A stretch of DNA of 64,000 bases from Maratus speciosus (GCA_963932465.1 OZ010796.1:76404974-76468973); one strand, 5' to 3'; positions 20,913 to 34,176 are shown, counted from the first letter of the stretch. Notes: generated by a model from the sequence alone, not told the origin. Translations and numbers: made by a program.

Positions 20913-21596
20913 GATTAATGTATACTACAGATCTGTAATCGGTATGTATTGCTTTTATTTATAATCTTTAGAGTTTTGTGATCATATTAACATGTAAATT
21001 TATATATTTGATCACGTTTTTGTAATTTAAATTTATTATTTTTTTTTAATCTGTGCCCTTGCGTAAATTTGAGATATCCTAACCATGAACTACTGTATAG
21101 TTTCATGTTTATACATAACTAAATTTATTTCATTGCTTGTCTCGATGCTATAAACTATTTATTTTATCGACAGATCGAATACGCTATGTACTGAGTTTTA
21201 TATTTTCTATATTAAATATTTTATACATTCATTTAGCATGAAGTTTGCTTTTAATTATCGCTCTAAAAAAGTTATGCAGGTTAGTCCTATGAAGTAAAAT
21301 GATTTCTAAAATATTCCTTATTTTGATGAGATTCAATGATTTTGTTTAATTCACAATGTTTCTGCATCTTGGCTTTCTTTCTTAAAAAAAAAAAAAAAAA
21401 ATAATAATAATAATAATAATAAATTGTAAAACTCAAGATAACTAAATTAGTATTCTTCAGACGATTATTTTATTAATAAAACATACCCGTTTTATATTTT
21501 AAGAAATATTTCTGAAATACATGCATATTTTAATTTATCAATATGCAACTACCTTATTTTCTTTATGTTCCTATAAAATGTGTTTTCATAATCCTT

Positions 21597-21614
21597 CACA
21601 CACACACACACACA
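21597..21614. repeat. (CA)n microsatellite followed by A-run
   Basis: Nine CA repeats followed by a run of about 17 A. A second simple run, A then ATA repeats, lies at 21386-21420. Confidence 0.9.
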
Positions 21615-21949
21615 AAAAAAAAAAAAAAATTAAATGTGTTTATTGGAGTTTTTTACTTTTTTTAAACAGCCAATATTGCTCTTTATTAAAACATTTAATA
21701 TGCAAACACAAATCTTCCCATTTCTTTCAAGTTAAATAAACATATTGTGAGTCAAAAATTTTACTTAAATGAAATTAAAACAAAACACATTTTATAAATA
21801 TTGTGTTGATTTAAATTTATAAACTATGTGCAAAATAAAATCTATTTTGTATGTATATTTATAAATAATTCCTTACAATGTACTAAACCTTTTATCTTAA
21901 AAATAGATCTAAAGACTGTTCATTGAGTTAAAAAATTTTTTGTTGTTGT

Positions 21950-22185
21950 TGTTTTTCAGAATCTTAACTTTATGGTCTTCACAAGTTAGAATAGTCTTCA
22001 ATCTACTCCGTGAACCTGTTGTGGCCAAAAAAGTGTCACAGAGTGCATGGTTTGTATTTTTAAAATCACCATTCCTCAGTGACACTTCTCCGGACAAATT
22101 ATCTGCATATTGATGAAAGCTCAATCTCAATGCTTTGCAGTTCTGACTTAATTCTCCATGGTTGTGTCTAGTACTTCAGGTATGG
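21950..22185 (-). pseudogene. Exon-like coding remnant of unknown gene
   Basis: On the minus strand a non-repetitive, mixed-composition reading frame runs as LSQNCKALRLSFHQYADNLS, then GDFKNTNHALCDTFLATTGS, ending near CEDHKVKILK. It stands out from the AT-rich surroundings. Upstream, in another frame, SKAIPEVLDTTMEN ends in a stop, which would fit one frameshift. No clean splice acceptor with a pyrimidine tract or a donor was seen. The 3' side runs into AAAAACAACAACAAC, which could be a decayed poly-A. It may be a gene fragment, a retrocopy or a real exon. I do not recognise the family. Confidence 0.3.
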
Positions 22186-22262
22186 CTTTAGATGTTAATA
22201 TTAGATTCTTATTATGAAAAGTTACAAATGAAACAAATCTTAAAATTTTGTTAAGATTGTTT

Positions 22263-22458
22263 GGTACTTTCCGGTTAGCCGGGTGCCAGTAATTATATAT
22301 ACATAAATATGTATGTATACATGCTTATTTATATACATATATATGTATATATGCAACATATGCATATGTATATATATATATATATGTATGTATATATCCA
22401 TATATGTGTATATATATATGTATGTATAGCACTGGTGCCCGGCTAACCAAAAAGTACC
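22263..22458. mobile_element. Small TIR element with AT-microsatellite core
   Basis: GGTACTTTCCGGTTAGCCGG (28-bp arm to 22290) pairs with CCGGCTAACCAAAAAGTACC at the right (arm 22431-22458), with a few mismatches. Between them is a variable TATATGTAT-type microsatellite containing its own small palindromes. No clear target duplication, so the superfamily is uncertain. Confidence 0.6.
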
Positions 22459-22807
22459 GATTATTTTATATAGATTATAAAATAAACAACTGTCTCAGGA
22501 ACAGTAAAGTGAGATTGATTACCAGTTATTTTAGAAAAAAATACTGTTAAAAGTCTTTGCTGGAATATGTAGATTACTCAGCATCCTATACCTTATCTAT
22601 TCATAAAAAAAAATTGTTTAAAATTTAACTTTTTTTTCGCTAAATACAGAGTAAAGTTACCCGCCTTTTTAAAAATGGCTCATATATATTTTCCATGTTT
22701 AATACTATTATAGTCCATGATTGTAATAGTGTCTAATTTATAAAAGCTATTAAAATACAATGCAAAAAACTCCCAGAAAACCACTGTTAGCAATGTTACT
22801 TCAAGTA

Positions 22808-23981
22808 GGGGAGACTGGGGTACCTTTATTTTTTAAATATACATGGCTACACAATACTACTGTTTCAATGTAACAAGAATACAAAGCTTTACTATTTTGC
22901 ATGCACACTACTAAGCAAGATATGTATATTTTGCTTTCTTGAATCTAAACTTAACAAAATAAAGTTGTAGGTGTTTTGTTGATAATCTTGTATCCCTAAA
23001 ATTATAATTTACTATTTAATATCTAAATAAAGATGTTATCTTTAACTTATAAGGTTTGTTTTATTTAAATTCTCAAACCTAATTGAGTAAATAGTTGTAA
23101 TGCTAAACTCCATGTGATGGGGCACCATTGAACAAATAAACTATGAAGTAAAGAGTTATAGATGTATCTAAATATTATTGTTGAAATTTTTTTTTAATTT
23201 GAAAATTAAGGGATTAATTGTTATTATGCTTAATATGAAAGTTGTACTAATGCAGGGCTTCAACTACAGGCAAATTCAGGACACACAACAATAATTCATG
23301 ATTTAGCAGATCTGTCTAACAAACCTTATACTGTTTCATTTACAATAGCAAACATTATTTCTGGATTTCATAAAACAGGGTTTTATTCATTTTTTATAAC
23401 AATTTGAATGTAAATGATTTCATTTTAGTTCAATTTCATGCAAAAAGAACTCTTCATTACGTTGGTCAGATTAAATTGCTTAATGTCTTTGTAAAAAAAG
23501 AACATATGATGTATTTTTATAAAAATTATATGTATTATATAAAAAAGTTGTCCCAATTAAACAAAATTGGAGGGATCCTCTGTTCTATCTCAACAATGTG
23601 CTTTGATGGATACAAAGTTGGTTAAATAATAAAAATATAATAATTTCAGTTAAATGTAATTGTGTAATTTTATTCTTATTATTTTATACTTTGGAAAGAT
23701 ACGCAGTTTTTAATAAAAACTGTCAATATTTTGTTTATTTGTTCAAAGGTGTCCCTAGCTTGTTCAAAGGTACCCCTATGTGGGGCAGGTTTGAACAGAA
23801 AACTTTCATCTTTTTAAAGCCTCACAACATATTTAATTTATCTGAAAAACTATTTTTTTATTTCATATGATGCAGAATTACATTCTTTCACTCGCAAAAT
23901 ATTTAAAATTCAATAAATATAATTCAAATAAAAAATATGTGGATTTTTTTTTTAAATGTTCAAAGGTGCCCCCCTCTCCCC
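22808..23981. mobile_element. TA-flanked element with GGGGAGACTGGGG terminus
   Basis: The left terminus GGGGAGACTGGGGTACCTTT and right terminus AAAGGTGCCCCCCTCTCCCC are inverted relatives, each next to TA (22806-22807 and 23982-23983). Inside the right end GTTCAAAGGTG is repeated three times. Terminus style and TA duplication suggest the Tc1/mariner-pogo group. The 1.17-kb interior has one 73-codon frame and is otherwise AT-rich. Confidence 0.65.
23404..23625 (+). pseudogene. Possible transposase C-terminal relic
   Basis: 73-codon frame inside the TA-flanked element, starting MNVNDFILVQFHAKRTLHYV. The pattern of V-DF-LV-F followed by YVGQI resembles the C-terminal domain of some insect pogo/Jerky-like transposase proteins. 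The DDE domain is absent. The resemblance is judged by eye and is weak; chance is possible. Confidence 0.25.
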
Positions 23982-24204
23982 TACTATGTCAGTGATCTTA
24001 TTAAGTCAGGTTAATTATTAAAAATTGTTATGTTAACCTGGTATTTTTATATTAATACATTAGTTGTAAAATAAACAAAAATGCTTAGTGAAATTCTGTG
24101 TTTTAGTGTTATTTTGGTTAATTGTTTTAGCAGATGATTCATTCAAAAATATTTATTTATATAATAACTGCAATTTTTTGTAATAAAAAAAAAATAATTG
24201 CAAT

Positions 24205-24218
24205 CCCCCCCCCCCCCC
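24205..24218. repeat. C14 homopolymer
   Basis: Fourteen C flanked by A-rich and T-rich runs. Length may be unreliable in sequencing. Confidence 0.9.
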
Positions 24219-25657
24219 GATTTTTTTTTTAAGAAATGGTAAATCTTTCAGAGTTCATTATTGCTAATTTTAATTTTATATATTAAACATTTTGAATCTT
24301 TATAAAAGTAATATAATTGTCTATAAAAACAGACATTGCATTTTTCCATATGCTGAATTATAGAAAATTAAATTGCCTAAATTAAATAAAAACCCCAAGT
24401 ATTGCATTGGTAAAACTGATTTTATTTTATTGATAGCCTTTACAGGTTAATATCTATATGTATTCTATTATGTAAGATTGCAAATGTCTGGGTAAAGAAA
24501 AAAAAAATGTTTTCCTCTACTTCTCAGAAAATAAATATAAATTTAGGAGTTGATGCAAGTGCAAGGTTTTTCTCTTGGAGCCCATTTTCTGAAAATAAAA
24601 ATTATTCTAATGAAATATAACATTTTGTAATGAAAGATGAAATCTAGTGACTCAAATTCAAATCAAGCATTTATTAATAACTTATTTAATCCCTGCTAAA
24701 ATTTTCCTATCTGGTAGAGTTGTTTTGTTTGCAAATTAGATATTTTACAACCTAACAATCACAAAAAAAAGTATTTTTTATGGAATGAAATTTTGTGAAG
24801 GTTTATTCCTAAATATCTCTTAGCCAAGGTCAAAACCTTTTGCTTGAAAAATTTAAACATGAACTCAAATAATTAAAAATGAACATCTTAAAAATATATA
24901 TTTCAGGAAATAAAAGTTAAAAAGAGTCTGTAAATAATAACAGTTATTATTTCCATTATTTAATTATGTTTAAAAAATAAACAAAATGTTTCACTTTTAA
25001 ACCATTTGTAATTCAGGAATTACTGGAATTTTTAAAATCTGCACAATTTCCCCTCTGCTTTCTTTTTTTTTACATGCTTTTTTCTTTTCTTTTCAATGAT
25101 AATAATGAACAGAACAGTAGCAAAATTCAATTTCAAAAAGCGTGCAAAACTAAGAACGGCAAATAATGCGCTTGATTGATTGATCGACAGCGAAACGATT
25201 CTGTGTGCTGATTGGTTTATCGTCTGTGTAATCGGTATCATGTTCCGAAGATTGGCGAAGCCAGATCGTAGATAAGGAGAGCCGAAGCTTGTTTAGGCAG
25301 ACCGGTCTGAATAGCGTTTTAGGAATCCTTAAATAGTGATCGCTAAATTTAAGTTAAGAATCGCTATTTAGTAAACCTTATTCAGTGGACATCTGAATGC
25401 CTGCCTTGGTCATATTACATACAGAAAATAAATACAATGATTTGAAGCTAAAAGTTATATTCGCCTTATGAATTGCCAATAGTTACACACGAAGATCTGG
25501 AAACTAGCATGTTAAGTTTAGCTGCTTCTTTGAAAAAGTAAAGTATCAAATATTAAACACAAAACAATTTCTGTAAGATCAAATCTCAAATTCGAGAGAA
25601 TTGCGTATGCGTCAGCTGTTTTTCGAATCGCTCCAATTTAGAAGAAACGACAGTGAG

Positions 25658-25740
25658 TTCCTGCTAGCTTAGTGGGTTAACGCAGCAGTCTGAGGCTCAT
25701 AATTTTCGTAGCGGGCGCAGGTTCGATTCCAAGCCTGGAA
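25658..25740 (+). tRNA. tRNA-like sequence, copy 2
   Basis: Same as 879-961 with one visible change (CTGAGGCTC for CTGAAGCTC). A and B boxes are intact. Again a probable pseudogene or SINE head. Confidence 0.45.
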
Positions 25741-26304
25741 AAATGAGTAATATTTTTGTCGATAATTCATTTCTGTAATGACATATTTTATTAGGAAGAG
25801 AAGTTTTAGGATTTTAATTTTATTATTATTATTATTTGAATGCTTTATAGTTAAAAAAAAAAATTAAAACTCAATAAATAATATTATGAAAAAATAATGA
25901 TTTTGTATTTAAAATATTTATGCTAAAATATTTTGCATGTAATCATCAATTAAATAAATTGAGCTGATCTACAATTTTCGTTCTTTTTTCTGACTATTAT
26001 CAAGAATATATGTGTGTGTCAGAAAGTAAAGTTTGTTATTCTTTTCCGTAAAAAATAAAACAGAAAGAAAGAAAAATGTTCGTATAAGAGCTATAAAGAA
26101 ATTACCTTAATATCCAAGTTTAATATTTAAAAAATGTATAAAAATGTAAAATAAAATTCAAGTAATAAAAAATATATATTATAAATTGTTAGCTGCATCA
26201 AGTTTCAAATTTAGGTTTTAGAGAATGAGACAGATAAAAATAAAATTCATGGCAGCTTTTAATCGCCGTCTTGTTTAAAAAAAAAATGAAAATAAATATT
26301 GTTA

Positions 26305-26307
<3 letters not shown>

Positions 26308-26341
<34 letters not shown>
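26308..26341. repeat. A34 homopolymer
   Basis: Expanded relative to about 13 A at the matching place in copy 1 (before GGCCGTAGTATG). Confidence 0.9.
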
Positions 26342-26345
<4 letters not shown>

Positions 26346-26610
26346 CGTAGTATGTACAAATAAAATTTTCTACTCGGCATTTTTAGGTTAATTTCTGATA
26401 AAAAGCAAGCATAATTCGTTGCAAATTATAAACTTAAAATTCTTTCACTTCGTTGAATAGGTTAGACTGACAGTACCATCTATCGCCTTAAAGATAGGAA
26501 TCACTTATACAATATAGAAATTCGTCCCGTAATTCATCATTCAATAATTAATTAAAAAGCAACTAATTAAAAATTCAAGAATTTTTCTGATGAAACATTC
26601 AAGTTATTTA

Positions 26611-26638
26611 CCGTCAAATCTTGACGGGCACTATCTAG
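26611..26638 (+). mobile_element. Helitron-type 3' terminus, copy 2
   Basis: Identical hairpin and CTAG end as at 1811-1838, followed by T. Confidence 0.6.
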
Positions 26639-26979
26639 TTTGTTTAATTTTTGCAACTCATGTACTCTATATCTGTAGAAAGTAAAGAGAAAATAATTGG
26701 AAAATAGTAATTATATCTTTTTGTTGCCATTTTTCCATAACTACTGAAAAAAAAATTAATTAAAAAACGTGCTATTTGAAAAAATATAAATGAATGATTT
26801 CTGATAAAACATGCTATTATAAGCTATATTTAATTTAATTATCTATATTACAAACAAATGAAAGCATGTAAATCATTAGACAGCCGATTTTTTTTTTTGA
26901 GTTTTTTGAATGATGACACCTGGTTTTTTTTATTATTTGTGTATTATTCAGCGATAGTGACCTCGTATGAATACTTTAC

Positions 26980-27164
26980 GAGGCTAACGAAAAAGACAGG
27001 CTACCACGGTGCATTCCACGTATCTTTTTTTACAGACCGCTAGAGTCACGTGATGCTCGAATGCATAAATGAAGGTGTGCGAAAAGAGCACCATGTCACT
27101 CTAGCGGTCTGTAAAAAAAGACACGTGCGATGCATCACAGTAGCCTGTATTTTTCGTTAGCCTC
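26980..27164. mobile_element. MULE-like foldback MITE, copy 2
   Basis: Same inverted arms and the same flanking GAATACTTTAC duplication (26969-26979 and 27165-27175) as at 2180-2364. Confidence 0.75.
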
Positions 27165-29589
27165 GAATACTTTACTGTAGGTATTGTTTAAGACTGGATC
27201 GTAAGTGAGGAATTCTTCAGAGAATGCGAATGACATCATTTTATATAAAATAAAAGCGTGTGTTTTAAGTCTTAAAACTGAAATATGTTTTGTATTATCT
27301 ATATTTATCTACCCTATGTATATAAATTCCTAATGAAACGACTGATTAAACGACAGATTATGTTTCATGGCGATTTCTCCTAAAATATGGACTATTATGC
27401 GGTGAAATTAACAACAAAAATCCATATTGATATGCGGATTTCAAATCTCGTATTAGAATTTCAAAATTCGAATTAGTTTCCAAGATATTAATTTCTAATT
27501 TTAAACACTTTTCTCTAATGATGGCAACTCAAATTTTAATCATAGCATATATTTTTTCATTTTAGAAAAGGTTGCTATTTTAAAGTAATTTGGCGACCAG
27601 TTTGATTTCCCTTAAATGTATGCTAAGAAATGTATCATGTTACTTCTATTCATAACTCAATTTACGTGAACAATATTTCGCCAAATCGGAAGAGTCTGAT
27701 AGAGAAATCAAGAACTTGGCATTTTTATGTTAGCGGGACGCAGATAATAAATCACCAAACATTTTTCCCGTCGCTTTTTTTTAAATTCATTAATTTTATT
27801 TAAAATATAATCCTTTCATACATTTCATTTAAAATAATAAACTTTCATTCATTTTATTTAAAATTCAAAACTTTCATGTAAAACTGAAACATTTAAAATT
27901 AATGGCTTTCACTTCTTTCTTTCTTTTTTTCTTTAAACGAAACGAAAAGAAAGGTATTAGGCACAGATGTCACATACGAACCAGGGTACCTAATTGGCGC
28001 CAAAATGGCGTTATTTTGCTTCACATGGTAACCCGGCTATTGCTGTTTATTTATTAATAAATGTTTGTTTACTTTTTTTTAAATATATAAAGTGTTTTGT
28101 TAGTTTTTTAATTTTTTTTCTTTAATGTTATTTCATTTTAAAAAATAATAGAAAATAATTTAAAAATACTTATGTAACTGGTATTCGAAAACGAGGTTTT
28201 TGCCAAATTGTCGTAAAAAAATCACGTAAAACACGGTACGTATTTGACATCTGTGTCAAACATTAAATAATGCAACAAACCATGACATTTAAATTCAACT
28301 TTAAAGCAATGTTTTAATTTACCACTCGAAAAAAAAAATGCTAACTGGCGAATTAAAAAAAAAGCTATTGGCGAGATTTGCACCCGGCTCAGGGTTGGGT
28401 TTCTTCCGGAAGAAACCAGTTTCTTCCAGGACTGGAATATGGAACTGGAAGTAATGGAAGAAACCAACAGAAAAGAAAATATATGCTCAAAATTAAAGTA
28501 TATTAACTATGTAAAAGAATTAAACACAAAGTATGATTATATGAACCCTAAATTGGAAAATTTAATTAATATTAAAAGTATTATTTTTGGAAAAATAAGT
28601 TAATTTTTTAATAACATACTTCAGGTTCAGCAAACATTTACAGGTGATAGATTTTACAACTTTAGAGGTAGAAGTATTTTTTCTTTTATTAATTATGCCG
28701 TTTATGTGTAAAGAAAAAAATTACCTACAAAATGTTTATTTTTCATATAAAAATACATTATTTTCTTATAAAAATGCATTATTTTAAACTGCACAACACA
28801 GAAAATAAACGAATTTGTAATTATTTATACTAGCATCTAGCATGCATATCTCAATGCTGATTTTAAAAGACTAATATTCTTAAAATATCTATGGATATGC
28901 CGAAATGGTTTTAAACTCTCCTGAAGTTTTCTGTAGGACTTGAAAGAATTTTTTTCATCTTTTGCATTCATCCATTCTAAGTTGAGAAACTGATTGCAGC
29001 ATCCTACTCAGGGGTGAAGCTACTGGGGGGGCGTAGGGGGGCGTCTCGCCCCCCCCAATGTCGGCAATCTTGATCACAGTCGGCAAATTCTAGGTAGTCA
29101 GTATCGATCGATACAATTCTGAAATAATCGATTTTTTTTTCAATTTTCTACGTTTATTCTTAAAACATACACTAAAAAACATCAATCCTCATCATTTGTC
29201 TTAATTTCTTTCGAAATTCCGGAGTTTGTCCCTCCTTTCTTTGACTTCGCGTGACCACGGAAAACAAATTGAGAAAGAAGCAGGAGAGACTAATTTCTCA
29301 ATGTACAAAGGGGTCTTTCTGAGAGTCCGCAGCGGTTTAGTAGGGTTCTGAACATCTAGATGATCAACTAGCACTGAAGGTGATGACGACTTCGGTGAAG
29401 GCATTCATATTAATCGTGGTGTATTGAAATGTGCTGGACAGTTGAATCATTTAGTCAATTGTTTAAACGATTGCAAGCTGATTATTGAAAAATTGGCTCG
29501 ATTTGATGAATTAATGGTTTTCTTGTTCCTTAAGGAAACCATAGATATAATTGACAGGAAAAAGAAAATTGTACGTCTGTGTCAATTAT

Positions 29590-31850
29590 TTATAGTAAGA
29601 TCGTCAAAGAAATTGAGAAGAACCCTGGAGAGGTTAGCATTACTGAAAGTGGGAACGATTCCATCATTGAACATGACCCAGGAAAATGGTCTAAAATGAA
29701 GTCAGACAATCAGAGACATATTTGATCAGTTTAGGTCCCTATCAGCCAAAACTCAGCGTATATCCTATAAATGGTTCCATCCCGCAAGATAGAAAGCGAC
29801 ATTTCAACACCGCTTGGTACAAAAGGACATCCGTTTTTGGAATATAGCATATAGCACAGACCTCAATGCTACTTTTTTGCCTATTTCATGAAGGACATAG
29901 GAGAGAAAAAATACAAAATGCTTCAGCTGAAAGTGGTGTAAACAAAGGACACAAAATGGAATGGCTTAAGGAAAAGAAAAGAACAGAAAGTTCGCACAAT
30001 ATTTCTCTTCCAACTCCCACCAAATTTGCAGTTTCCTATTTTGTCAGTTCATAATGACGCATAATAACTTACTAGACGAGAGCAAGCGCAAACAGATTAT
30101 TCTGGAAGAGCAACAGCAACATCTTGCGTTCAGCACTGAAATTGTAGCAATCGTGATGGGCATTACGCGAATGCGGACAAAATAAGGCCTGGTTTGTGGA
30201 AGTGACAAAGACGAAAATGGAAACTTTTGGCAAACTGTGAAACTAATTTCCAGACATAACCCACAACTGAGAAAATGTTTGTGGACACACATTTAAGGCC
30301 ACGCCACATAACTTACCTTTCCGCTTCATCCCAAAACGAGATGATTGAATTTCTTGCTTCAGCAGTGCGCAAAACGATAGTCAGAAATATTCAAGAACCA
30401 TAATTTTATGGAATTATGACAGATACGACACGAGATGCTTCGCACCAAGATCGATCTGCTGTTGTGTTGAAATATGTCGACAAAGATGGAAAAACTCCGA
30501 TCGGCTTTTGGAAGTTTAAAAGAAGTCGATAAAACCACTGTCGACCTTGCATGCTATAAATCGCACATCCTTACGAAGAATGAGCTCGAAATAGAACAGG
30601 TAGTTTTCCAGTCAAATGGTTTTACAAACAGCATGTCTGGATAATTCAATGGCGCTTAGGACTAGGAGACGTTTTCAGAAATCGTAGGTCGAATTGTGAA
30701 ATATATTCCTTGTCAATGTCACAGACTCAACACTTTCGTTTCGCATATCTGCAATGCCAGCAATGTTATATGTGAAGTTTTTGACGTGCTGGAAGATGTT
30801 TGTGTTTTTCACAGCAAGTACTAACCGCAAGAAACAATTAGTAGACAAGCTCAAAGAAATAGAAAATGCTCTTCTACTGCGGAATCTTTCTAAGGCGAGA
30901 TGGACTGCTTGAGCGGAATCATTGAAAGCGGTTTATATCTCATGTGTATGTATCCAACAAATTTTGAAATAGCTGATTCCTCTACTTCTGCTAGCAAAGC
31001 AAAGATTGAGCCATGAGGTTTAAGAAAGAAAATGTTATCGCTCGACTTCATTGCTTCACTGAAGTTTCGCAAGAATGTTCAGTACAAGTGCAAGTTAGTT
31101 ACTGAAAAAAATGAAGTCGAAGACTCTTAAAATAGACGCTACGAAAAGACTGAAGACTTGCATCAAATCATTATAAACAATCAATAATGACAATGAAAAT
31201 ATAAATAGGGAAATATAGAGTGCAGTTTCCTTTTAAACAAAGTAAGGTGTTGATTCGTTAAATGAATTTTCTATATAGTATCGACAAAGATTGGCACCAA
31301 AGAAGTTAGGTGGTAATTGAAACAATCTCTTTGCTTCCGAACTTCTAATATTCTAACGCATGGAGTTTCAGAAGGTACTGGATACCCTTACAGTCGTGAT
31401 AGCTAAAAGTCTTAATTCTTTCATCAGCATAATCACACCACTGGATAAAATAATGTATCCTCCTATTACAAGAAAGAAATAAAAACTAAATCTGGTTAAG
31501 AAAGCAGTAAATGTCTTTCGTGAAACATTGGCGATTCCTGATATGGAAACGTTACACGCAGAGATGAAAATTTTCTCAGCCTTCTGCGCAGAGGCTGAAA
31601 GAATGGGCGATATTTACAAGAAAACAGAACCTTTGAGATACATTCTGCCACTTGCGAACCATGTCAATCGTCTGGCTCTAACGTCTCCAGTCACAGTTGC
31701 CTCAAATGAAAGAACAACGTAAATTAAAAATAGTGAAAAAATATCTAAGAACATAAATGACTGATCCAAGTTTGAATACACTCATATCATCAGATATCAG
31801 GATGCTTACGTTTGAGAAATATATTTTGGAATACCTAGATTTGGGCGCTG
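29590..31850 (+). pseudogene. hAT transposase relic, ZMYM1/DUF4371-like
   Basis: Many frameshifts and stops, but the order of motifs is that of ZMYM1-like hAT transposases. DPGKWSKMKS comes first (about 29667), then GPYQPKL and RHFNTAWYK (the TTF-type zinc-finger region, about 29730-29830). Next is IMTDTTRDASHQDRSAV-type sequence at about 30413, matching the first catalytic Asp block of DUF4371 proteins, then CHRLNTFVSHIC (about 30720). Last is LALTSPVTVASNERTT (about 31670-31720), which is the hAT C-terminal dimerisation block. A further stretch like LKIVKKYLRT follows in another frame. It cannot encode an active enzyme. Confidence 0.85.
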
Positions 31851-31859
31851 TCGTGATTA

Positions 31860-33082
31860 GACGGGCTCGTCTAAAAAAAATGGTGTGTTAAAATGCATGT
31901 TATACAATGGATGAACAACGATGTAATTAAAACAGGTTTTGATTTAATCCTTTTAAATGTAAATATAAATAAGCTGATTCTGTATAAGTTCCAAGTAGCT
32001 TCTTACTAAAAACTTCAACTTGTTTAATTAATCCGAATTACAGATTTCCATCTGCTCATTCAGCAAAAAATATCAAAATACTTAACGGGAATATATACAA
32101 CTATGTAACGTAAGTGAAGGGGTTGTATGTCCATCTTTAAATCTACCTTATATTCTCCTCAGTATTCTAAAGTGTAAAGTATTCGACGTTTTAAAGTGAA
32201 AAATTTTATCTCGATGTGTTAACCCATTTGTGCTTGAATTTTTGTTTTCTCAAAGTTTTTGGTAAAATCACTTTAAAATGTTGCAAAATGAACTGGAAAA
32301 ATACTAAAAAATATTAAGCTTTTTTTTTTTTTTTTTTTTTTTTTGGTATTTATTTGATAAAATATAAAAGAACTAAATACGAGTATTTCTAGTAGAATAA
32401 TATGCATAATTATATATTTTGCCTATATTTATATTTAAAATGTTTTTAAATTGTATGTTATGTACTATAATTAGTATTTTAATGAACTACAAAAAAAAAT
32501 ATATTTATTTATTTGCAGAAACTAATAACGTTATAATTATTATTAATAATAAAATAAGAATAATCGTATTGCAGAATTAATAACAATTTATTTCATAAAT
32601 ATCTTCGAAAGGAGATTGCATAAATAACTGTCTCCTAAATTTCTAACAAAAATATGTGTCCATTTGTGCCTAGAACCCTATATTTTGTACATTACAAAAA
32701 TGCATAAAAAATAGGCTTGAACATTTAATTTCGCAATTTAAAAAATACGTATTTCAAAAAAGTCCACAAGCTAAGATTATAACTTGCGATTTTGGGTCCA
32801 TGATACAAAAAAATACAAATAAACTTACTTTTTACATTTCGCCCTCTTGAAAAATTAAAAATCTATAAACATCGAAAAAAGCCTTAATTTAAGCAAATAA
32901 ATATCCACCTTGTGCTGTCATCTCTCGGTTATATATAAAGACATTTATAAATAATGATTTCATGCAATTTTCATGCTCTAAAGAAGAAGAAAATTACACA
33001 AATGCATTAAAATTTGATACGCCCCAAAAATGGGACGCTAGGCATAAATGGGTTAATAATGTTGAATTTTATATAGAACATA
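31860..33082. other. AT-rich 3' part of the degraded hAT, no gene
   Basis: Highly AT-rich with a T28 run near 32316-32344 and other homopolymers. I see no coding sequence. Confidence 0.5.
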
Positions 33083-33331
33083 CCAGGTGTACTAAAATGG
33101 ATTGACTGATTTTAAAATTCAATAACTTGCAAATGGTGGCAGCTATTGTAAAAAAAATCTTGCAGAAGGGTTATGTGAGATATCAGGAGTTTTTTTTTTT
33201 TTACAGCTATCCTCGATTATAGTTTAAAACAGCAGCGATGCATGGCACTGCTAGCAATAGGTGCTAAATCGGGGCCTGATTTTGTGTTTCTCTTTTTCCT
33301 CAGTATTGACGCGAAAGAAGGAGATTAAATA

Positions 33332-34176
33332 CAGTCAAACCTCGTTATCCCTACACTCTAATGACCAGAAAAAAGTGTCGTCATAAGCGGAGTGTCGCGG
33401 TAACCGGAGTTGGAGAAAAATAAGTTTATAAAAAACTGTATTTTTAATTAATTTAAGACAATTTTAAATTCACAATTGTACTTGCAGTTTTAAACAATAA
33501 AACATTATTATTAAACAAAATAAATACAAAAACAAAATTGAAAAGAATAAAAATAAAATTTATGGTGACTGTTTTTTTTTTTTTTTAATTGTTACATGAA
33601 ATATTGATTAATTAAGGTTTGCTTATCCCTAGATGTGCTTCCTACAATTATTTTTTCAATATTATGCAATGAATTGTAATCAATATTCGTTGTTTCAGAA
33701 ATAGATGCTAGATAATTTCTGATCGTTTCAATCCAATGCAATGCTTCGGTTTTAGTCGGATGAAAAACGAAGTGTAGCCACATGAAAACGTCGCCTGACC
33801 AGAACAAAAAAACCGCGAGTAGACTGATACGTCTATCTGGAGCTTAAGTGGGTCATTCATAGCGTGTGGGTTAATTTATTTAGATAAAGGATTGAAGTAA
33901 ATTTTCTCATTTATCTCAATGGGTAATTTAGACACTTTTGTGAAAAGTTTGGCTAGGACATTTCTGACCGCTTAATTGCCGTGCTTATAAGATAGATTAT
34001 GAAAAATGGACATTTTCCTAAACTGTCGGGATATCCAGAGATGAAAATTATTCAACGGTGTAAAATCCGGACTTTATTTACATTAACGATATATACAAAA
34101 AATTGGGACTTTGAAAAACTGACGTCATAAGCGGAGTGACGTGCAAACCGGTTGTCGGCAAAACGAGATCTGACTA
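33332..34176 (-). mobile_element. Tigger/pogo relic nested in the foldback element
   Basis: The left terminus CAGTCAAACCTCGTTATCC and the right terminus (reverse) TAGTCAGATCTCGTTT are of pogo/Tigger type, between TA dinucleotides (33330-33331 and 34177-34178). The subterminal phrase CATAAGCGGAGTG occurs at both ends. Only the end of a transposase survives. Three-level nesting (hAT, foldback element, Tigger) dates it as the youngest of the three. Confidence 0.8.
33592..33807 (-). pseudogene. Tigger/pogo transposase C-terminal relic
   Basis: 71-codon minus-strand frame. KTEALHWIETIRNYLAS fits the helical EA-ALE-LR-YL segment, and KQTLINQYF fits the K-QT-I--YF tail of Tigger/pogo transposases. 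The DDE domain and DNA-binding domains are missing. Its position inside an element with Tigger-type ends supports the call. Confidence 0.65.

Larger units (their letters stand above)
20913..25405. other. Single-copy region between the duplicated units
   Basis: AT-rich sequence not repeated elsewhere in the window, holding the exon-like remnant, microsatellites and two TIR elements listed separately. The last 170 bp (25235-25405) are GC-richer and include inverted TAAATAGTGATC / CGCTATTTA phrases. No complete gene is recognised. Confidence 0.5.
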
